Assembly (NCBI GenBank): GCA_900074885.1
Contig: FJUW01000034.1
Location: 410,796 to 474,795 of the forward strand
Length of the DNA: 64,000 bases
Reading direction: 5' to 3'
Origin: Rhynchosporium graminicola
Lineage: Eukaryota; Ascomycota; Leotiomycetes; Helotiales; Ploettnerulaceae
In this document: positions 1 to 12,629 of the stretch, piece after piece
How the letters are laid out: each line of letters starts with the position of its first letter
Position numbering within the stretch: the stretch's first letter is position 1
Notes under the pieces: model-generated
Database searches by the model: none
What the model was told of the DNA's origin: nothing
Seen by the model: only the letters and a program-made list of their open reading frames with translations
Made by a program: the position numbers and the translations under genes

Positions 1-224
1 ATTACGAACTTATATAGGAACCTGTTGAAAACCTATCAGATACTACTACTATAGACGAGTTCGAAAGCAAGTATAGAGATATTATATACTACGATAGACC
101 TAGATAAGTATAGGAGAAAAAGAAGAATAAGAGGGGATCCGATTAGTTTTAAGTAAGTTATAAGTATTAATAAGGGGAGTTCAGATTTCTTTTATATTAT
201 TTTATTAATTCTAAAAAGAAAAAC
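1..224. other. Unidentified RIP-degraded remnant
   Basis: This is AT-rich, TpA-rich sequence left of TE1. One plus-strand frame around 50-220 reads as charged protein if the stops are taken as mutated glutamines (for example DEFESKYRDIIYYDRPR). The same frame can be continued after TE1 at 12852-12899 into a basic, glycine-rich tail ending just before a purine-rich tract. It is therefore probably the 3' end of an older element interrupted by TE1. I do not recognise the family. Confidence 0.35.
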
Positions 225-441
225 TATCACGGGGCGGATATAAAGTGTTTAGTGCAAAAGCTCGTCTGTATTATAAGGAGAATTAACTAAGGAGAGAAGG
301 GAGGCATAGGAGTCTCCCTTCGAAGAAAAGGTAATACTACGGCCGCTAGTAGCAGTAGTATCGGTATACGTATGATTATAAGTCAGGTACTAGTATAGAC
401 GCTTTAGGCGTCGAGTATACTAACGGGTATAACCTGTCATA
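225..441 (-). repeat. TE1 LTR, left copy (3' LTR in element orientation)
   Basis: This 217-bp repeat is nearly identical to 12630-12846 and to 40773-40989, with differences mostly C/T and G/A. On the minus strand it begins TATGACAGG (ancestral TGTGACGGG) and ends CCGTGATA. Confidence 0.88.
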
Positions 442-2184
442 TTACTTCTCTCTCGTTTCGAGGTGAGGGCTATTAAGTCTATTCTTATTCTTTTACTTAT
501 TAAGTACTATAGTAGTAATAAGAGCTGCTTCTAGTTCTTATATTAGCTTTACGTAACTTATTTATTTAATTAGATACTTCTTTTTCCTTTTGCCTCCCCT
601 TCGAAAAGACCTCTCCGCTAGGATTCCTTCTACTTCGAACTTGTTTTCGTCTGCTACTAGTAGTAGTAGTAGCTATAAGTTATCTTATACTTAGCTCGGT
701 AATAGGTTAGTAGTAGCTAAGCGTAATAGCTATATATGAAAAATATCGTATATTCCTAATAGTATATCTAAGTAGTAGCTATACGATCTTACTGCTTCGA
801 GTACTATATATTTAGCTTACTTTATATCGAGTTTCTTCGCGGGTCGATTTATACGAATATTCTATAAACTTAACTAGACTTTATCTTCGACTTTAAACTC
901 TAAGGCTTATTAGTAGTAATAGTTAGTAACTTCCTCCTAAACCTATTACGCTATTACTATTACTATCTATACTTATTCCCTAGTATCTTATAGCTTCTTT
1001 AAGATCGTATCCGCTTTTTGAATAAGTAAGCGATTAGTAATAGTAGTAAGTTCGTCTTCGATATTCAAATCGATATATTATATGTAGTAACTATAGGTTA
1101 GAAAGAAAGGGCTTACTTCTATTGATATAGCGTCTTAGTTATTAATTACTATTTCTACTGATAGTAATATATTAAACTAATTATCTTATGCGAAGTCTAC
1201 GAATATATGTAAATATATCTCTAGTATCTAGTTTATCTTCTCTATAGAGCTATCGGTTTCCGGGTAGTAAGCTATAAAGAGGCGTCGCGTAATCCCTAGT
1301 AAAGTATATACTTATATCTATAATATTCCGACGAACTATTTCCCTTAGTTAGATATAATTATATATAATAATACGTATTATCTATAGTAGACTTGTATAA
1401 ACTATTTTACTATAGCTTCTATATTAATTAATAATAGTCTATTATATATAATTCCTTTCCTAAGCTAATTAGTAACTATAATTAAGTTAATATATCTTTT
1501 ACTTTCTAGAAGATTAATAATAAAATTAATAGAAATTTCTTACTAGATCTAGTTTAGTAGTAATAGTAGCTTAAGGAATCCTTACCTTTAGTCTCGCTAT
1601 ATCTTATTCCTTTTATAAGCGTTATAGTTCTGAATAAACTTTCTTATATCTTCTGATATCTATAGCTAGAAGAATTATCGACTTATAGTAATAGTAGTTA
1701 AATCTTATCTTAGGTATTTATATATCTTAGTATTATATATCGCTTAGATTAACTTCATATATAATTCTTCGGAATCGAGTACTTATAGTCTGCCTCGGAA
1801 TTATAGTTTACTTACTTCTAATAGTAAGTACTCTAATATTAATATTTTCAACTTTATAATAGAGAATACGTACTACTTATCGCGTATTACTTTAGCTACT
1901 TCTTAGTATATACTATTAGCTTATTCCGCTTATAACTAGAGTTCCTTAAGTAGCGTAAAGGTAGTAGTAGTAGTATTATTATCCGGGATAGTTTCGTTAA
2001 CTATTTTAAGTTCTTTAACTTAAAGGAGTTCGTTCTATAGTCGTAAAGCTTCTTCTTCTTCTTAGTATCTTCGATTTTATTATATTATAACTAGAGCTAC
2101 TACTACTATCCCTTATAGTAATAGTAGTTCTTATAGTACTTTCGACTTAATTAGTTAGACTAATTAGTACTAGAGTTATTTATC
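442..2184 (-). pseudogene. TE1 integrase and C-terminal region (degraded)
   Basis: This is the distal part of the TE1 polyprotein, read on the minus strand downstream of the RNase H found right of TE2. The integrase zinc-binding region appears near 1600-1650 with the usual C-N-A-C-K-R pattern mutated to YNAYKRNK. Just after it come the start of the catalytic core (EISINFIINLLESK, ancestral SMDFI-LP-S) and the block NLIIVTNQLSK. Stops mostly replace glutamine or tryptophan codons. Catalytic function is lost. The family assignment follows from the integrase pattern and from continuity with the RT half. Confidence 0.7.
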
Positions 2185-2680
2185 TGTCACGAACCAGCAT
2201 GGTTCTTAGCACTAAAACCGTCCTGGCACCAGAATACTGATAGTACCACCTAGTAGTATATACTAGACGAGTTTTTATACCAGAAAAGAGTTAGTACTAT
2301 TAGAGGAAAGGCACTAATACGGTTATAGTATAAACTAGCGAGTAGTACTATACGTCTACCTGTATTAAAGTAATAATAATATTATAGCTATAGGTGATCT
2401 AGGATCACGTGATATACTAGACTACTAGGCAGGTCGCGAGAGCTTGCGCGCTCTATAAGACGGTCTTATATAGCTAGTATAAGGGAACGAAGGTTCTATA
2501 TAAGACTAGCACTTCTGCTATTAGATAAGAGCTTCGTACTCAAATTCATATAGCAATTAATACCTACTTATAACGTCTTAATTCTAATTAAGAACCGAAC
2601 TTCTTATTTACTTTACTTTATAGCTAATACTAACTAACGAGCCTATATACCGCGTACTAGTTAGAACCGGGAACGTTATA
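2185..2680 (+). repeat. TE2 5' LTR
   Basis: This is a 496-bp direct repeat of 8430-8925, starting TGTCACGAAC and ending GAACGTTATA (ancestral TG...CA ends). The two copies differ mostly by C/T and G/A changes, with the 5' copy less mutated at its start. A TATA-like motif, TCTATATAAGA, is near 2493. Confidence 0.92.
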
Positions 2681-2699
2681 CTTTAAGCACCTTACTTAA

Positions 2700-3800
2700 A
2701 GTATTATTAGTAAGAACGAAATAGCCCTTAAAGAAGGATCAGTTGCGAGAGAAGGATCCTAAGTTAGTAAGATAGAAAAGATTAATAAAGTCACCCCACC
2801 CCGAGTTAACTTACCTGATACTTATTATAGAAACTGTAATAACTTAGATCAATTTATCCTTTAGTACTAAATATACCTCGCCTTCAACGGAGATAAGTTC
2901 GAAGTAGATTCCCTTAAAGTACTATAGATTGCTTCGTTCCTCCGTGATACCGTAGCCCACTAGATCGAACCGGCCTTAAGTAATTACTTAGTTAATCGAT
3001 ACCTAACCGGGGCCTATTCTACCGCTATAACTGAAAAGAGTCGAGTTATCTTTCGAACTATCGCAGGCTTTACTATAGCTATTAAAGGAGTCTTTAGAGA
3101 CCCTAATAAGAAAGAATAAGCCGAGAAGCACCTGCTCGGAATTCGATAGCGAGGATCTATTTACGAATATACTACCGAGTTCTACTACTACTCTATACGG
3201 TTAGACTAGACGGATAGTAGATTAAGAGCCTAATACTACCGGGGCCTTAAGGACTATATTAAGGATAAGCTTTCTAGAACTAATAAACTAGATAACTTAG
3301 AAGACTTAATTAAATTATCTATTACTATTAATAAACGAATCTAGGAATAAGCGAAAGAAAAAGGAGGATACTTTACTTCTACTTACCTCCGGAAACCTTA
3401 ATTTCTATAATAATATAGTAAATATCAGGGAAATTTCTAACCTTACCCGAATAATAAATATAACTATTATAATCTAATAGAAATAGATAAAGTAGAAAGA
3501 GGATCTAAGGGCTAAGCTAAGAAAGATAAACACTAAGAGAAGGGCTTATACTACACGTATAGTAAGCTAGGATACCTCGCCCGTGATTATTCTTAGAAGA
3601 AGAAATAGGGAGGGAAACCTTAGAATAAACTTAAGAGAGAGTTCAGACTAGCCGAAAGGAAGCTAGATTACCGAGAAGCTTCTAGCGCAGAATAAAGCTT
3701 ATAGGACTTTATAGCCTATAAATCTAGCGAAGAATTCGAAGAGAACTTAGTTGAACTTCTAGACGAAGACTAAGAAAGCTAGAGTATTATAGATAAAAGT
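2700..3800 (+). pseudogene. TE2 gag (degraded)
   Basis: This is a capsid/nucleocapsid-like frame upstream of the protease. A typical gypsy capsid region (FLRDTVAHQ, YLTGAYSTAI and following residues) is followed near 3548-3590 by the block YYTYSKLGYLARDY. That block fits a CX2CX4HX4C zinc knuckle whose cysteines and histidine have been turned into tyrosine by TGC-to-TAC/TAT and CAC-to-TAC changes. Many TAG/TAA codons interrupt it. Confidence 0.75.
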
Positions 3801-4369
3801 AACTATCTGCACGATAATCTTCTATATAATAACGAAAACTAGACTCTTCGAAATCATAATAATAGAAGAAGAATATAGGTTTATAACGGAACTAAGTCCG
3901 ATTTTATAGAATATTACCGAACTTATAATATACCTAACCCGGGTATAGACTATGTTATTACTTACTACGATACTATTATTATTATGTTCTAAGTTAATAC
4001 CGGGGATATTGAGGAACGACTAGATCGTTACATAGCTAACCTTAAAGGAGAACCGGAACTAAAAGAATTCGAATAATTAGATTAGTTCCTTTAAATTAAG
4101 GATACCTAGGCTATTACTAAGGAAACAGGAGGGGAATATTATTAGCAGAGAAGATAGTACCCGTTAGAACTAGCTACTTATTAAAGAATAGTACTAGATC
4201 TGATTCATAGGTAAGTTAATCTCTATTACTATATACCTTATACTCTGATTACCTATGAACCCGGCCTTAGGACCTAGTTAGACGAAATAATAGGGAGAAT
4301 TATTAAAGAAGCACGTAATTACTCTGTAATAGAACTACTATACTTAGAGCTTACTACTACTAGAGAGTT

Positions 4370-7300
4370 CGATCAGTTGATCTTACTAGTTATAGTAGAT
4401 AGTATTAAGATAAAAGCACTTATCGATTCAGGAGCTATAAGACGCTTTATAAACTTAGCTTTTATTAAGAAATAGAATATTCCTACTACTATTAACCTGA
4501 AACTATATCGCTTTACTTTATTAGATAGAAAAGGCGCCGGATTAGACAGATAGGTCCGCAGAAGGATAAGAGGAATAAAGATAATTATTAATAGATACGA
4601 AGAAACGCTTTACTTTAATATTATACTTACTAGACGATACGATATCGTATTAGGAATATTATAGCTATATAACTATAATCCTAGTATAAACTAGGTAACT
4701 AAGAAGGTTATATTTAGTAACTATAAATATAAACGCAGTTAACTAGCTAGCAAAAGAGAGGCTAGCGCTGCCTCCTTAATAATAACGCCGATAGACTCTA
4801 GCTAGTTAAGTCGAGTTCCTAGTCAGATAGAACTTAGGAATTATCCTAGTTAGATAAATAATATTCAGGAATAGCTACCCGAACTATATAGGAAGTTCTC
4901 GAAATTATTCGAGGATCCGCAGGATATAAGAGCTCTACTTAAGTATAAACCCTAGGATTATGAAATAAACTTTAAGAATAGATTTATACTTATCGCAGAG
5001 AAACTTCGCTATTATAACTATAATACTATAAGGACGCTTAAAGAGTATTAGGAGTTAGGTATAAAGAAAGGATAGATTCGGAAATATAAGTTACCCTGCG
5101 CTATTAATATACTAATAGTTAAGAAAGCAGGAGATCTTAAAGGGAGACTTTACGGAGACTATCAGATAATTAATAGTAGGATAATAAGGGATATATACCC
5201 TTTACTAAATACTTAGTACCTACGGGATAAGCTAGCTAGAGTAAAGATATATACTAAGTTAGACTAATATAACGCGTTTAATTTAATCCGAATTAAGGAG
5301 GGATATAAGTGGAAGACTACTTTTATATTGCCCTTAGGGCTATGGGAATATATAGTAATACTATTCGGCTTAACTAATACCTTAGCTATATATTAGAGAT
5401 AAAATAATAATATTCTTAAAGATTTTATTAGGAAATTCGCTATATATTACCTAGATAATATCCTAGTATACTCGGAAACTATCGAGGTATACTAGGGCTA
5501 TATTACTCAAGTTATAAAAGTACTACATAAGGTAGATTCTAGACTAAAGATATCGAAATATGAATTCTCAGTTAAGTAAGTTACTTTCCTAAGATATATT
5601 ATTTACCCGGGAGAGATAAGTATTAACCTAAAGAAAATCAGAGCTATAAAGGAATAGGAATCACTAAAGAATATTAAGGACGTATAATTATAATTAGGTT
5701 TCGCTAACTTCTACTAATAGTTTATTAGAAACTATTCTAAGATTACCGAACTACTCACGAGCTTAATAAGGAAGGGCGTTCCTTTCACCTAGACTAGCTA
5801 GTATAAAGAAGCTTTTCAGAGAATTAAGAAAGAATTCATAAAAGAACTAATCTTATATAGTTTCGACGAAGAGAAGGAAAGTATAATAGAAACAGATACC
5901 TCTGATACTTATACTAGCGTAGTATACCTGCAGCGAGATAACAAAAGATAACTATACTTAGTCGCTTACTTTTCAGAGAAAATATCTCCGGCTAAATAGA
6001 ATTATAATATCTATAAGAAAGAACTTATAGCGATTATTAAAGCACTTAAACACTAGAAAATATACTTATAAGGAGCTAAGTTCCTAGTTATCGTTTATAC
6101 CGACTATATGAATCTCCGAACCTTTATAACTACTAAGGTCTTAGATAATCATCGATTAGCTCGATAGTCAGAGGAACTCGCCTCTTTTAACCTAGTTATT
6201 AAGTATATATAGGGAAAAGATAATACACGAGCAGATACTCTAAGCAGATTACTAGGTTATAAGGATAATAAGGTCTATAATAAGACTACCCTGCTTAAAT
6301 AACTAGATAATAGAGATATAGTTACTAACGTCCGAGAAGCTACTGCGATTAAGTAAGAAATTAAGAGACCTTAGTATAACGCCTTAAAGGAAGCCTAGAA
6401 GAAAGATAGAATATCCCTAGATAAGACTAAGGAACTTATTATAAGGAATATAATTAAGAATAGTATCATGAGAGTTAACGGGAAAGTTTAGCTTCCGCTA
6501 AGCTTAGTAGAAGTATACGTTAAAGAATGACACGAGCTTCCCGCGTATAGATACTAAGGGATACGAAGAATATATCTAAGGATTTCAAGAAACTACTAGT
6601 CAGAAGGACTCCGCCGAGTAGTTAAAGAAGTACTAGCTAACTATAATACCTATATCAGGAATAAGTCTTCCTGATATATACCTTATAGGCAGATAATTAT
6701 AGTACTAATACTGCTAATATCTTAGAAATCGATATCATAGGACTTCATAGGGCCGTTACTGCTATTAAAGGACCCGGTTACGGGAGTTAGCTATAATATA
6801 ATACTTATTATTATAGAAAGACTTACTAAGTATATGATCTTAATACTAGTCTTATCTACTCTTACGGCCGAACACCTAGTATAAGTATACCTTAAGGAGG
6901 TAGTCTCTAAGCACGGAGTACCTGAAGAAATCGTATCGGATCGAGATAAGTTATTTATATTAAAGTTCTGGAATACTTTAATAAGGTTCCTAGGAACTAA
7001 ACGGAAACTATTAATAGCTTTCTATCCTTAGACTAATAGAGGAAATAAAAGAATAAACTAAGTAGTTAAAGTATACTTACGCTACTATATTAACTATTAA
7101 TAAAATAATTAGGTAAAACTACTACTATTAGCAGAATTTATATATAATAGCTCGACTACGGAAATAATAAAGGTTATACTATTCTTTGCGAATTATAGTT
7201 ATGAACCTATCGCCTATAGAGAACCTAACTTAATAGTTAAGGATAATAATATAGCTCGTATCTAGGTCCGGAATATCTAGGACCTTTATAAGGAACTCGC

Positions 7301-7771
7301 AGAGGAACTCTAGTTTATAGCAGAGAAGAATATGTACTACTATAATAAGAATTATAATCAGGAGCTAACGCTATAGGAGGGAGATAGAGTTTATTTTCTA
7401 CGGAAAAATATTAATATATAGAGACTAAGCGATAAGCTAGACTATAAGAAACTTAGACCTTTCAAAATCAAACGTATTAAAGGACCTTTAAATTATAAAC
7501 TCTAGCTACTAGCTATAATAAAGAAAATATTCTTAATATTCTATATATCCTTATTAGAAAAAGCACTACCGGGAGTACTACTAGCCCCGAAGATATACGC
7601 TAAACTAGTTAACCTACTCGTAGAATACGATATAGAAGAACTACTAGACTATTAGTATAAACGAGATATTATTAGATACCTAGTGAAATAGAAGAACTAC
7701 TTATATTCGGAAAACATATAGGAACTTAAGTTAAGCCTTCACTGCTTAGTATTACTAGCTAATTTCTATCG
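4370..7771 (+). pseudogene. TE2 pol: protease, RT, RNase H, integrase, chromodomain (degraded)
   Basis: The protease active site reads ALIDSGA near 4407-4430. RT spans about 5040-5620, with DYQIINS (ancestral DYRQLNS), a conserved FGLTN, and the catalytic YLDN at about 5448 (ancestral YLDD). RNase H (ETDTSDTYTS onward) lies at about 5890-6240 and ends with the typical ADTLSRL. The integrase has a zinc-binding domain near 6490-6680 and a core with HGVPEEIVSDRDKLF near 6914-6960. A chromodomain, recognisable as YLVKQKNYLYSENIQE, lies at about 7620-7771. The domain order identifies a chromovirus-type Gypsy. Stop codons are spread through every domain. Confidence 0.87.
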
Positions 7772-7788
7772 ATAAAACCCAGATCTAC

Positions 7789-8136
7789 TTAGAGCGAGTT
7801 AGTAAAGTTAAAAGGAAAGTCGACCGTCGGGTCGAACGAGGAGTCGATAGGGACATCGGAACTAGAGGGTTCCGCGCCCGCTAACTTAGCGTTATTAGGT
7901 GCCCCTTCTCTTTCCTGTTTCTCTTTTTCTTCTTTCTCTAGAGCTTTAAGAGTATCGAGCTCAGCTATCGAATTCAAACTAGTAGCGATTATCTTTTACT
8001 ACCTTTCGTATAAGAAACGTTTCTATTTCTTTAACTTTATAATTCGCGTATAGAACTCGGCTACGGCCGAGTCTTCCTCGTCCTTTAGTTTCTCGATTTA
8101 GGAATCCAGACTCTCCTATTCGGAAGCTATAGGCAT
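7789..8136 (-). pseudogene. Antisense coiled-coil ORF in TE2, between chromodomain and 3' LTR
   Basis: A minus-strand frame starts at an ATG at 8136 and ends at a stop at 7789. It would be 115 aa long and is interrupted by five TAG/TAA codons, every one of which is a possible C-to-T change of CAG or CAA. The sequence is highly charged and coiled-coil-like (IEKLKDEEDSAVAEFYTRI, then LDTLKALEKEEKEKQ). It closes with an acidic, phenylalanine-rich tail. The last 62 codons are free of stops. I do not know its function. The layout is similar to antisense ORFs known from some plant Gypsy lineages, but I cannot claim homology. Confidence 0.6.
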
Positions 8137-8429
8137 TTAGTTCCTTATACGAATATCGCAGGATTTGTTCAGTCGGGCGTAATAACTATATCTAGTTAGT
8201 TTAGGATCGCGAGGCGATATATACTCTTTATATTCCGCCTTTTCATATCTAGTATATAGTACTATAATTCTACTACTTAGTTCTATTTATCTTCTAAGTG
8301 TAATATAATCAACTCGTTTCGTTAAGCGTTCGGGGGGTATAATAAAAGAAGGAGATAGCCGTAGGCAGTTATCGATATTTCCTTAGGCGTACTTAAGCGT
8401 AGGGACACGCTAAGACAGAAGGGGGATAA

Positions 8430-8925
8430 TATTACGAACTAGTATAGTTCTTAGCACTAAAACTATCCTAGCACTAGAATACTAATAGTACTACCTAGTG
8501 GTATATACTAGACGAGTTTTTATACTAGAAAAGAGTTAGTACTATTAGAGGAAAGGCACTAATATAGTTATAGTATAAACTAGCAAGTAGTACTATACGT
8601 CTACCTGTATTAAAGTAATAATAATATTATAGCTATAGGTGATCCAGGATCACGTGATATACTAGACTACTAGATAGGTCGCGAGAGCTTACGCGCTCTA
8701 TAAGACGGTCTTGCACAGCTAGTATAAGGGAACGAAAGTTCTATATAAGACTAGCACTTCTACTATTAGATAGGAGCTTCGTGCTCAAATTCATATAGCA
8801 ATTAACACCTGCTTATAACGTCTTAATTCCAATTGAGAACCGAACTTCTTGTTTACTTTACTTTATAGCTAATACTAACCGACGAGCCTGTATACCGCGT
8901 ACCAGTCAGAACCGGGAACGTTATA
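8430..8925 (+). repeat. TE2 3' LTR
   Basis: This is a 496-bp direct repeat of 2185-2680, preceded by a purine-rich polypurine tract (about 8417-8429) and followed by the target duplication TTATC. Confidence 0.92.
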
Positions 8926-8930
8926 TTATC

Positions 8931-11700
8931 TTCTATACTCTAAAGTATATCTTATTCTTATTATAAGAGTATATCTATACGTTCGTTTTCTTTTCTTAGG
9001 ATATAACTAATTATATAGTTAAACTGCGAGAGAAATAGTAACTATCGTATTTACTATTTCGTAAGCTATCGAGCTATTATGAAATACTCGAGGTTCTTAT
9101 AATTAGTACGAATATAGAATTCTTATATACTTTTCAATTTATATTACTACTTCTTAAAGTAATATATAATTACTAATATTTCCTTATTATAGATTTCGTA
9201 GTTATATTTAGCTAAGGCGTTTTTCTTTAAGAAGAATACGTAAGATTATAAATATCCTTAGTTATCGAATTATATAAGTACTCCTCTTACTGCCTATCTA
9301 GAGGAGTCTGTTTCGAGTATTATTTCTCAGTTGAGGTTAAATTACGCTAGCGTAAGTCTAGTAGTAAATATATCTTTTAGCTTCTTAAACGCTTTATCTA
9401 TAGCTTCGTCTTATTACTATAGCTAGTCCTTTTAAGTAAGCTATATTAGTAGTAGCGTAATTGTCGAGTAATCCTTAATAAACGTCTAATAGAAATTCGT
9501 AAATCCTAAGAAGCTTCGTACTCCTTTTACTAAGGTTAAGGGTTTCTATTCTCGAATCGCTTATACTTTCTTAAGGTCTATTTAAAAACCCTCTTTTATA
9601 TCGATTACGAACCTAAGGTATTTCGTTATTTATACTTCGAATTCGTACTTATCGATATTAAGTAATAGTCTAGCTGCGCGTAATCTTATTATAACTTTCG
9701 CTACTTGTTTTCAGTAGTAGTAGCAGTTACTATTTATATAGATTAGGATATTATTAATATAAGTAGAATAGAATTCATCTAAGTAGTCGTATAGTACTTA
9801 ATTAATATATTATTAAAACGTACTTAAGGTATTCGCGAGTTCGAAAGGAGTTACTAACTACTCGTATAAGCTATATCTTATGCGAAAAGCTATCTTCTAT
9901 TTATCGCTAATAGTAATACGTATCTTATAGAATATAGTAGTAATATCTAGTTTCGTAAACTATCTTACTTTCCTTATATTTCGAAGAGTCTTATAGATTA
10001 GTAGTAATAAGTATCGATCTTTCTTTATAATTCGATTTAACTCTCGGTAGTCAATATAGAATCGTAAGCTATTCTCTAGTTTCTTTATAAATAAGACTAG
10101 GGCAGTAGTAAGCGAGTTACTAACTCGAATAAATCCTTTATCGAGTAGCTTCGTAAGAGTCTTCTATAGTATTAATAATTTATCGCGAGATATATTATAT
10201 AAAGGGCCCTATAGTACTATAAGTTCTTTACTATAGTATTACTCGAGTTCGATCTTATAATTAATTCCAGGATCTTATAATAGTAATAGGATATCTGCTT
10301 TCTTATTATTATATAAGTCGAGGTACTCGTATAGCTAATTAGGAAGTTTCGTTCGCAGGTTAGTCTTTATCTTTAGTACGAGCGCCTTTTCGATATCTGC
10401 TATACTTATTATAAATACTTATATCTTCTTATATAATCGTCCTCGAGTAAGTCTATTAAATACTATTATTAATACTGCGAAGTAGTCTAGCTTGTAGTCC
10501 TGCTCTTATACTCGGTTTTATAAGGTCGTAATAGTAGTATTAATATAATATCGTAACTTTAATACGATTATATATATATTATTTTTCTTAAACTATAGTA
10601 GTTCTAAAATTAGATTATAGTCTTCTAAGCGTAATACTATATAGAAGAAAGCTTTAGCTTCCTTATACTTATTAATATCTATTTCGATAATTACTACTTC
10701 TATAATAGGACTTCTTTCCCCTTCGAACGAACTTATCTTAATAGGGGAAATAAGGAAACGCTAGAAGTAATAGCGAGTAGTAAAGCGGGAATTAAATATA
10801 CTATATAAAAAGTACTTAGTATTAAGTAGAGCTTTAGTATAATACTCTTTATTAATTATTATAGATACTAGGAAAAGAGTTCTATTTATTATATCCTTAA
10901 ACTAATTCTAAGCTTCTATTATTATTACTTAATTAACTTCCTTCTGCTTCTATTAGCGATTTTCAATAGAAGCTATTCTTTTCTCGAGCTCTCTAACTTA
11001 GAGCTCGACTTATCTATCTTAATTACTTTCGTTTTCGACTTCTTTATTTTTATCTTAGCTATTATTATATAGCTTTTCTTCTTCTTACTTTTAGCTAGCT
11101 TTATATAGTAATTATAAACTATATATTTATCTTATCTATAGTAGAAGTAAAGTCGTTCCGATTTCTATCTTTCGATCTTAGTAGAACTTACTTATTAGGG
11201 TTCTTTCTTTATTATCATAGCTATAGTAGTAGTAGGAGTTATTTCTTATTCTATTAAGTCTACTATATATCGATCCGCCTTAGGGGACTATCCTTATACT
11301 TATTTCTATCGGTTTATTCTAGCTAATAGCTCTTTAACTTCAGTTAGCTAGTTATTAATTATTTATAGTTATAAATAGTACTCTTTATACGATTATTCCT
11401 CTTTTATTCTAATTATATTATAGACTAGAGTAATAGCAATAATAGCTTTTAGGTAATCTTTCTTAATTATATTTACTTAGTTTTATCCTTTTACTTTAAG
11501 GATTAATTAATTAAAATTATTAAAGAACTTATTTAAAGGATAAGCTCTTTACTTAATCTTATTTAGTTAGCTTATAGCTTTCTATTAGTAATAAGAGTTA
11601 TAAAAAGTAATAGCTATCTATTAGAATAGCCCCTCGATTATTAATTACTCTTACTTTTAAGCGAAGCTTACCTAAGGGTAAATTCGTTCTATAGCTTCGC
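8931..11700 (-). pseudogene. TE1 gag, protease, RT and RNase H (degraded)
   Basis: Read right to left, gag lies at about 11700-11000, protease around 10700-10500, RT at about 10150-9400 and RNase H at about 9330-8940. Support comes from the RT blocks FYIDYRELNRIIKKD near 10080-10030 and YINNIL near 9750. The RT connection domain reads YLGFVIDIKEGFQIDLKKV near 9640-9560. An RNase H start, ILETDSS, is near 9320. TE2 cuts the frame just after NLEYFII at the end of RNase H. All catalytic acidic residues lie in frames broken by stops. Confidence 0.78.
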
Positions 11701-12114
11701 CTAAGAGATAGCTAAACGTATATTATATCTTTTCTCTCTTATTACTAATAGTAGTAATATCGATCTCTAGCTTCGCTCGTAGGATACCCTCGAATTAGAG
11801 GTATAAGGCTAAGTTAGTACTATTGAACTTTTCGGGTTTCGATATATATTACTTAGTTATTATAAGTAGTTCCGGGGTTATCGATCGTATTATATCGATA
11901 GGAGTTAGTACTACTAGTAGTACTAGTAGTGTATTTCGTTATACTTCTATATCTTCGATCCTATCGGTTAAAGTAGTAATTATATTTACTTATTATACTA
12001 TTAGCTTAGTAACTTATCGTCTTTATGCCTCGAAGGCATCTAGTAGCTACTAAGGAGGCTATTCTTCTGCTATAGTAAACCGTATATTCTAATATTATTA
12101 TAGTTGCTACTTAT

Positions 12115-12600
12115 ATAGTAGTTATATAAATAGCCGGACTTATTATATATAGTCTGAGGCGTCTATTTATTATAATTATAAGTAAGGTAGCCGGATCTAC
12201 TATATATAGTCCGAGGCGTCTATCTCTGTATCGTAGGTATACGTATAGTAATAGTAAGGCCAGGGTACTAGCTTTCTTATATACGCGTATCGTTTACTGC
12301 TCGAAAGCAGATTCTTTTTTATTTAATTAAGAATATTAAGCGTAAGTAAGGTAGCCGGATCTACTATATATAGTCCGAGGCGTTTATCTCTATATCGTAA
12401 GTATATATATAGTAATAGTAAGGCTAGGGTATCAGCTTTCTTACGCACGCGTAGATAAGGTAGCCGGATCTACTATATATAGTCCGAGGCGTCTATCTTT
12501 ATATCGTAGGTATACGTATAGTAATAGTAAGGCCAGGGTACTAGCTTTCTTATGTACGCGTATTATCTACTGCTCGAAAGCAGATCCTCTTTTGTTTAAT
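12115..12600. repeat. Tandem repeats in the TE1 leader
   Basis: Three long imperfect copies begin at about 12181, 12345 and 12453, and a partial copy lies near 12130. Each contains GTAGCCGGATCTACTATA, then a block with GTATACGTATAGTAATAG, then AGCTTTCTTA. The same array recurs in the TE1-family fragment at about 40250-40720. The array lies between the 5' LTR and gag of TE1, so it is leader sequence rather than coding sequence. Confidence 0.7.
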
Positions 12601-12629
12601 TAAGAATATTAGGAAAGAGTTAATTCTAA

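Larger units (their letters stand above)
2185..8925 (+). mobile_element. TE2: chromodomain Ty3/Gypsy retrotransposon nested in TE1
   Basis: This 6741-bp element has 496-bp LTRs at both ends and a perfect 5-bp target duplication, TTATC, at 2180-2184 and 8926-8930. Its internal region encodes, in order, gag with a zinc knuckle, aspartic protease, RT, RNase H, integrase and a C-terminal chromodomain, all with RIP stops. A purine tract lies directly before the 3' LTR (about 8417-8429). Between the chromodomain and the 3' LTR lies a separate minus-strand reading frame. The element interrupts TE1 between RNase H and integrase, so it is younger than TE1. Confidence 0.93.

Noticed and set aside
11823..12053. 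Serine-rich plus-strand open frame in TE1
   Set aside because: It lies in TE1 antisense to gag/leader and in TpA-rich repeats; TE10b has a shifted version.
12115..12600. Tandem repeats considered as a CRISPR array
   Set aside because: Units are long, adjacent and imperfect without spacers, and the sequence is a fungal retrotransposon leader.
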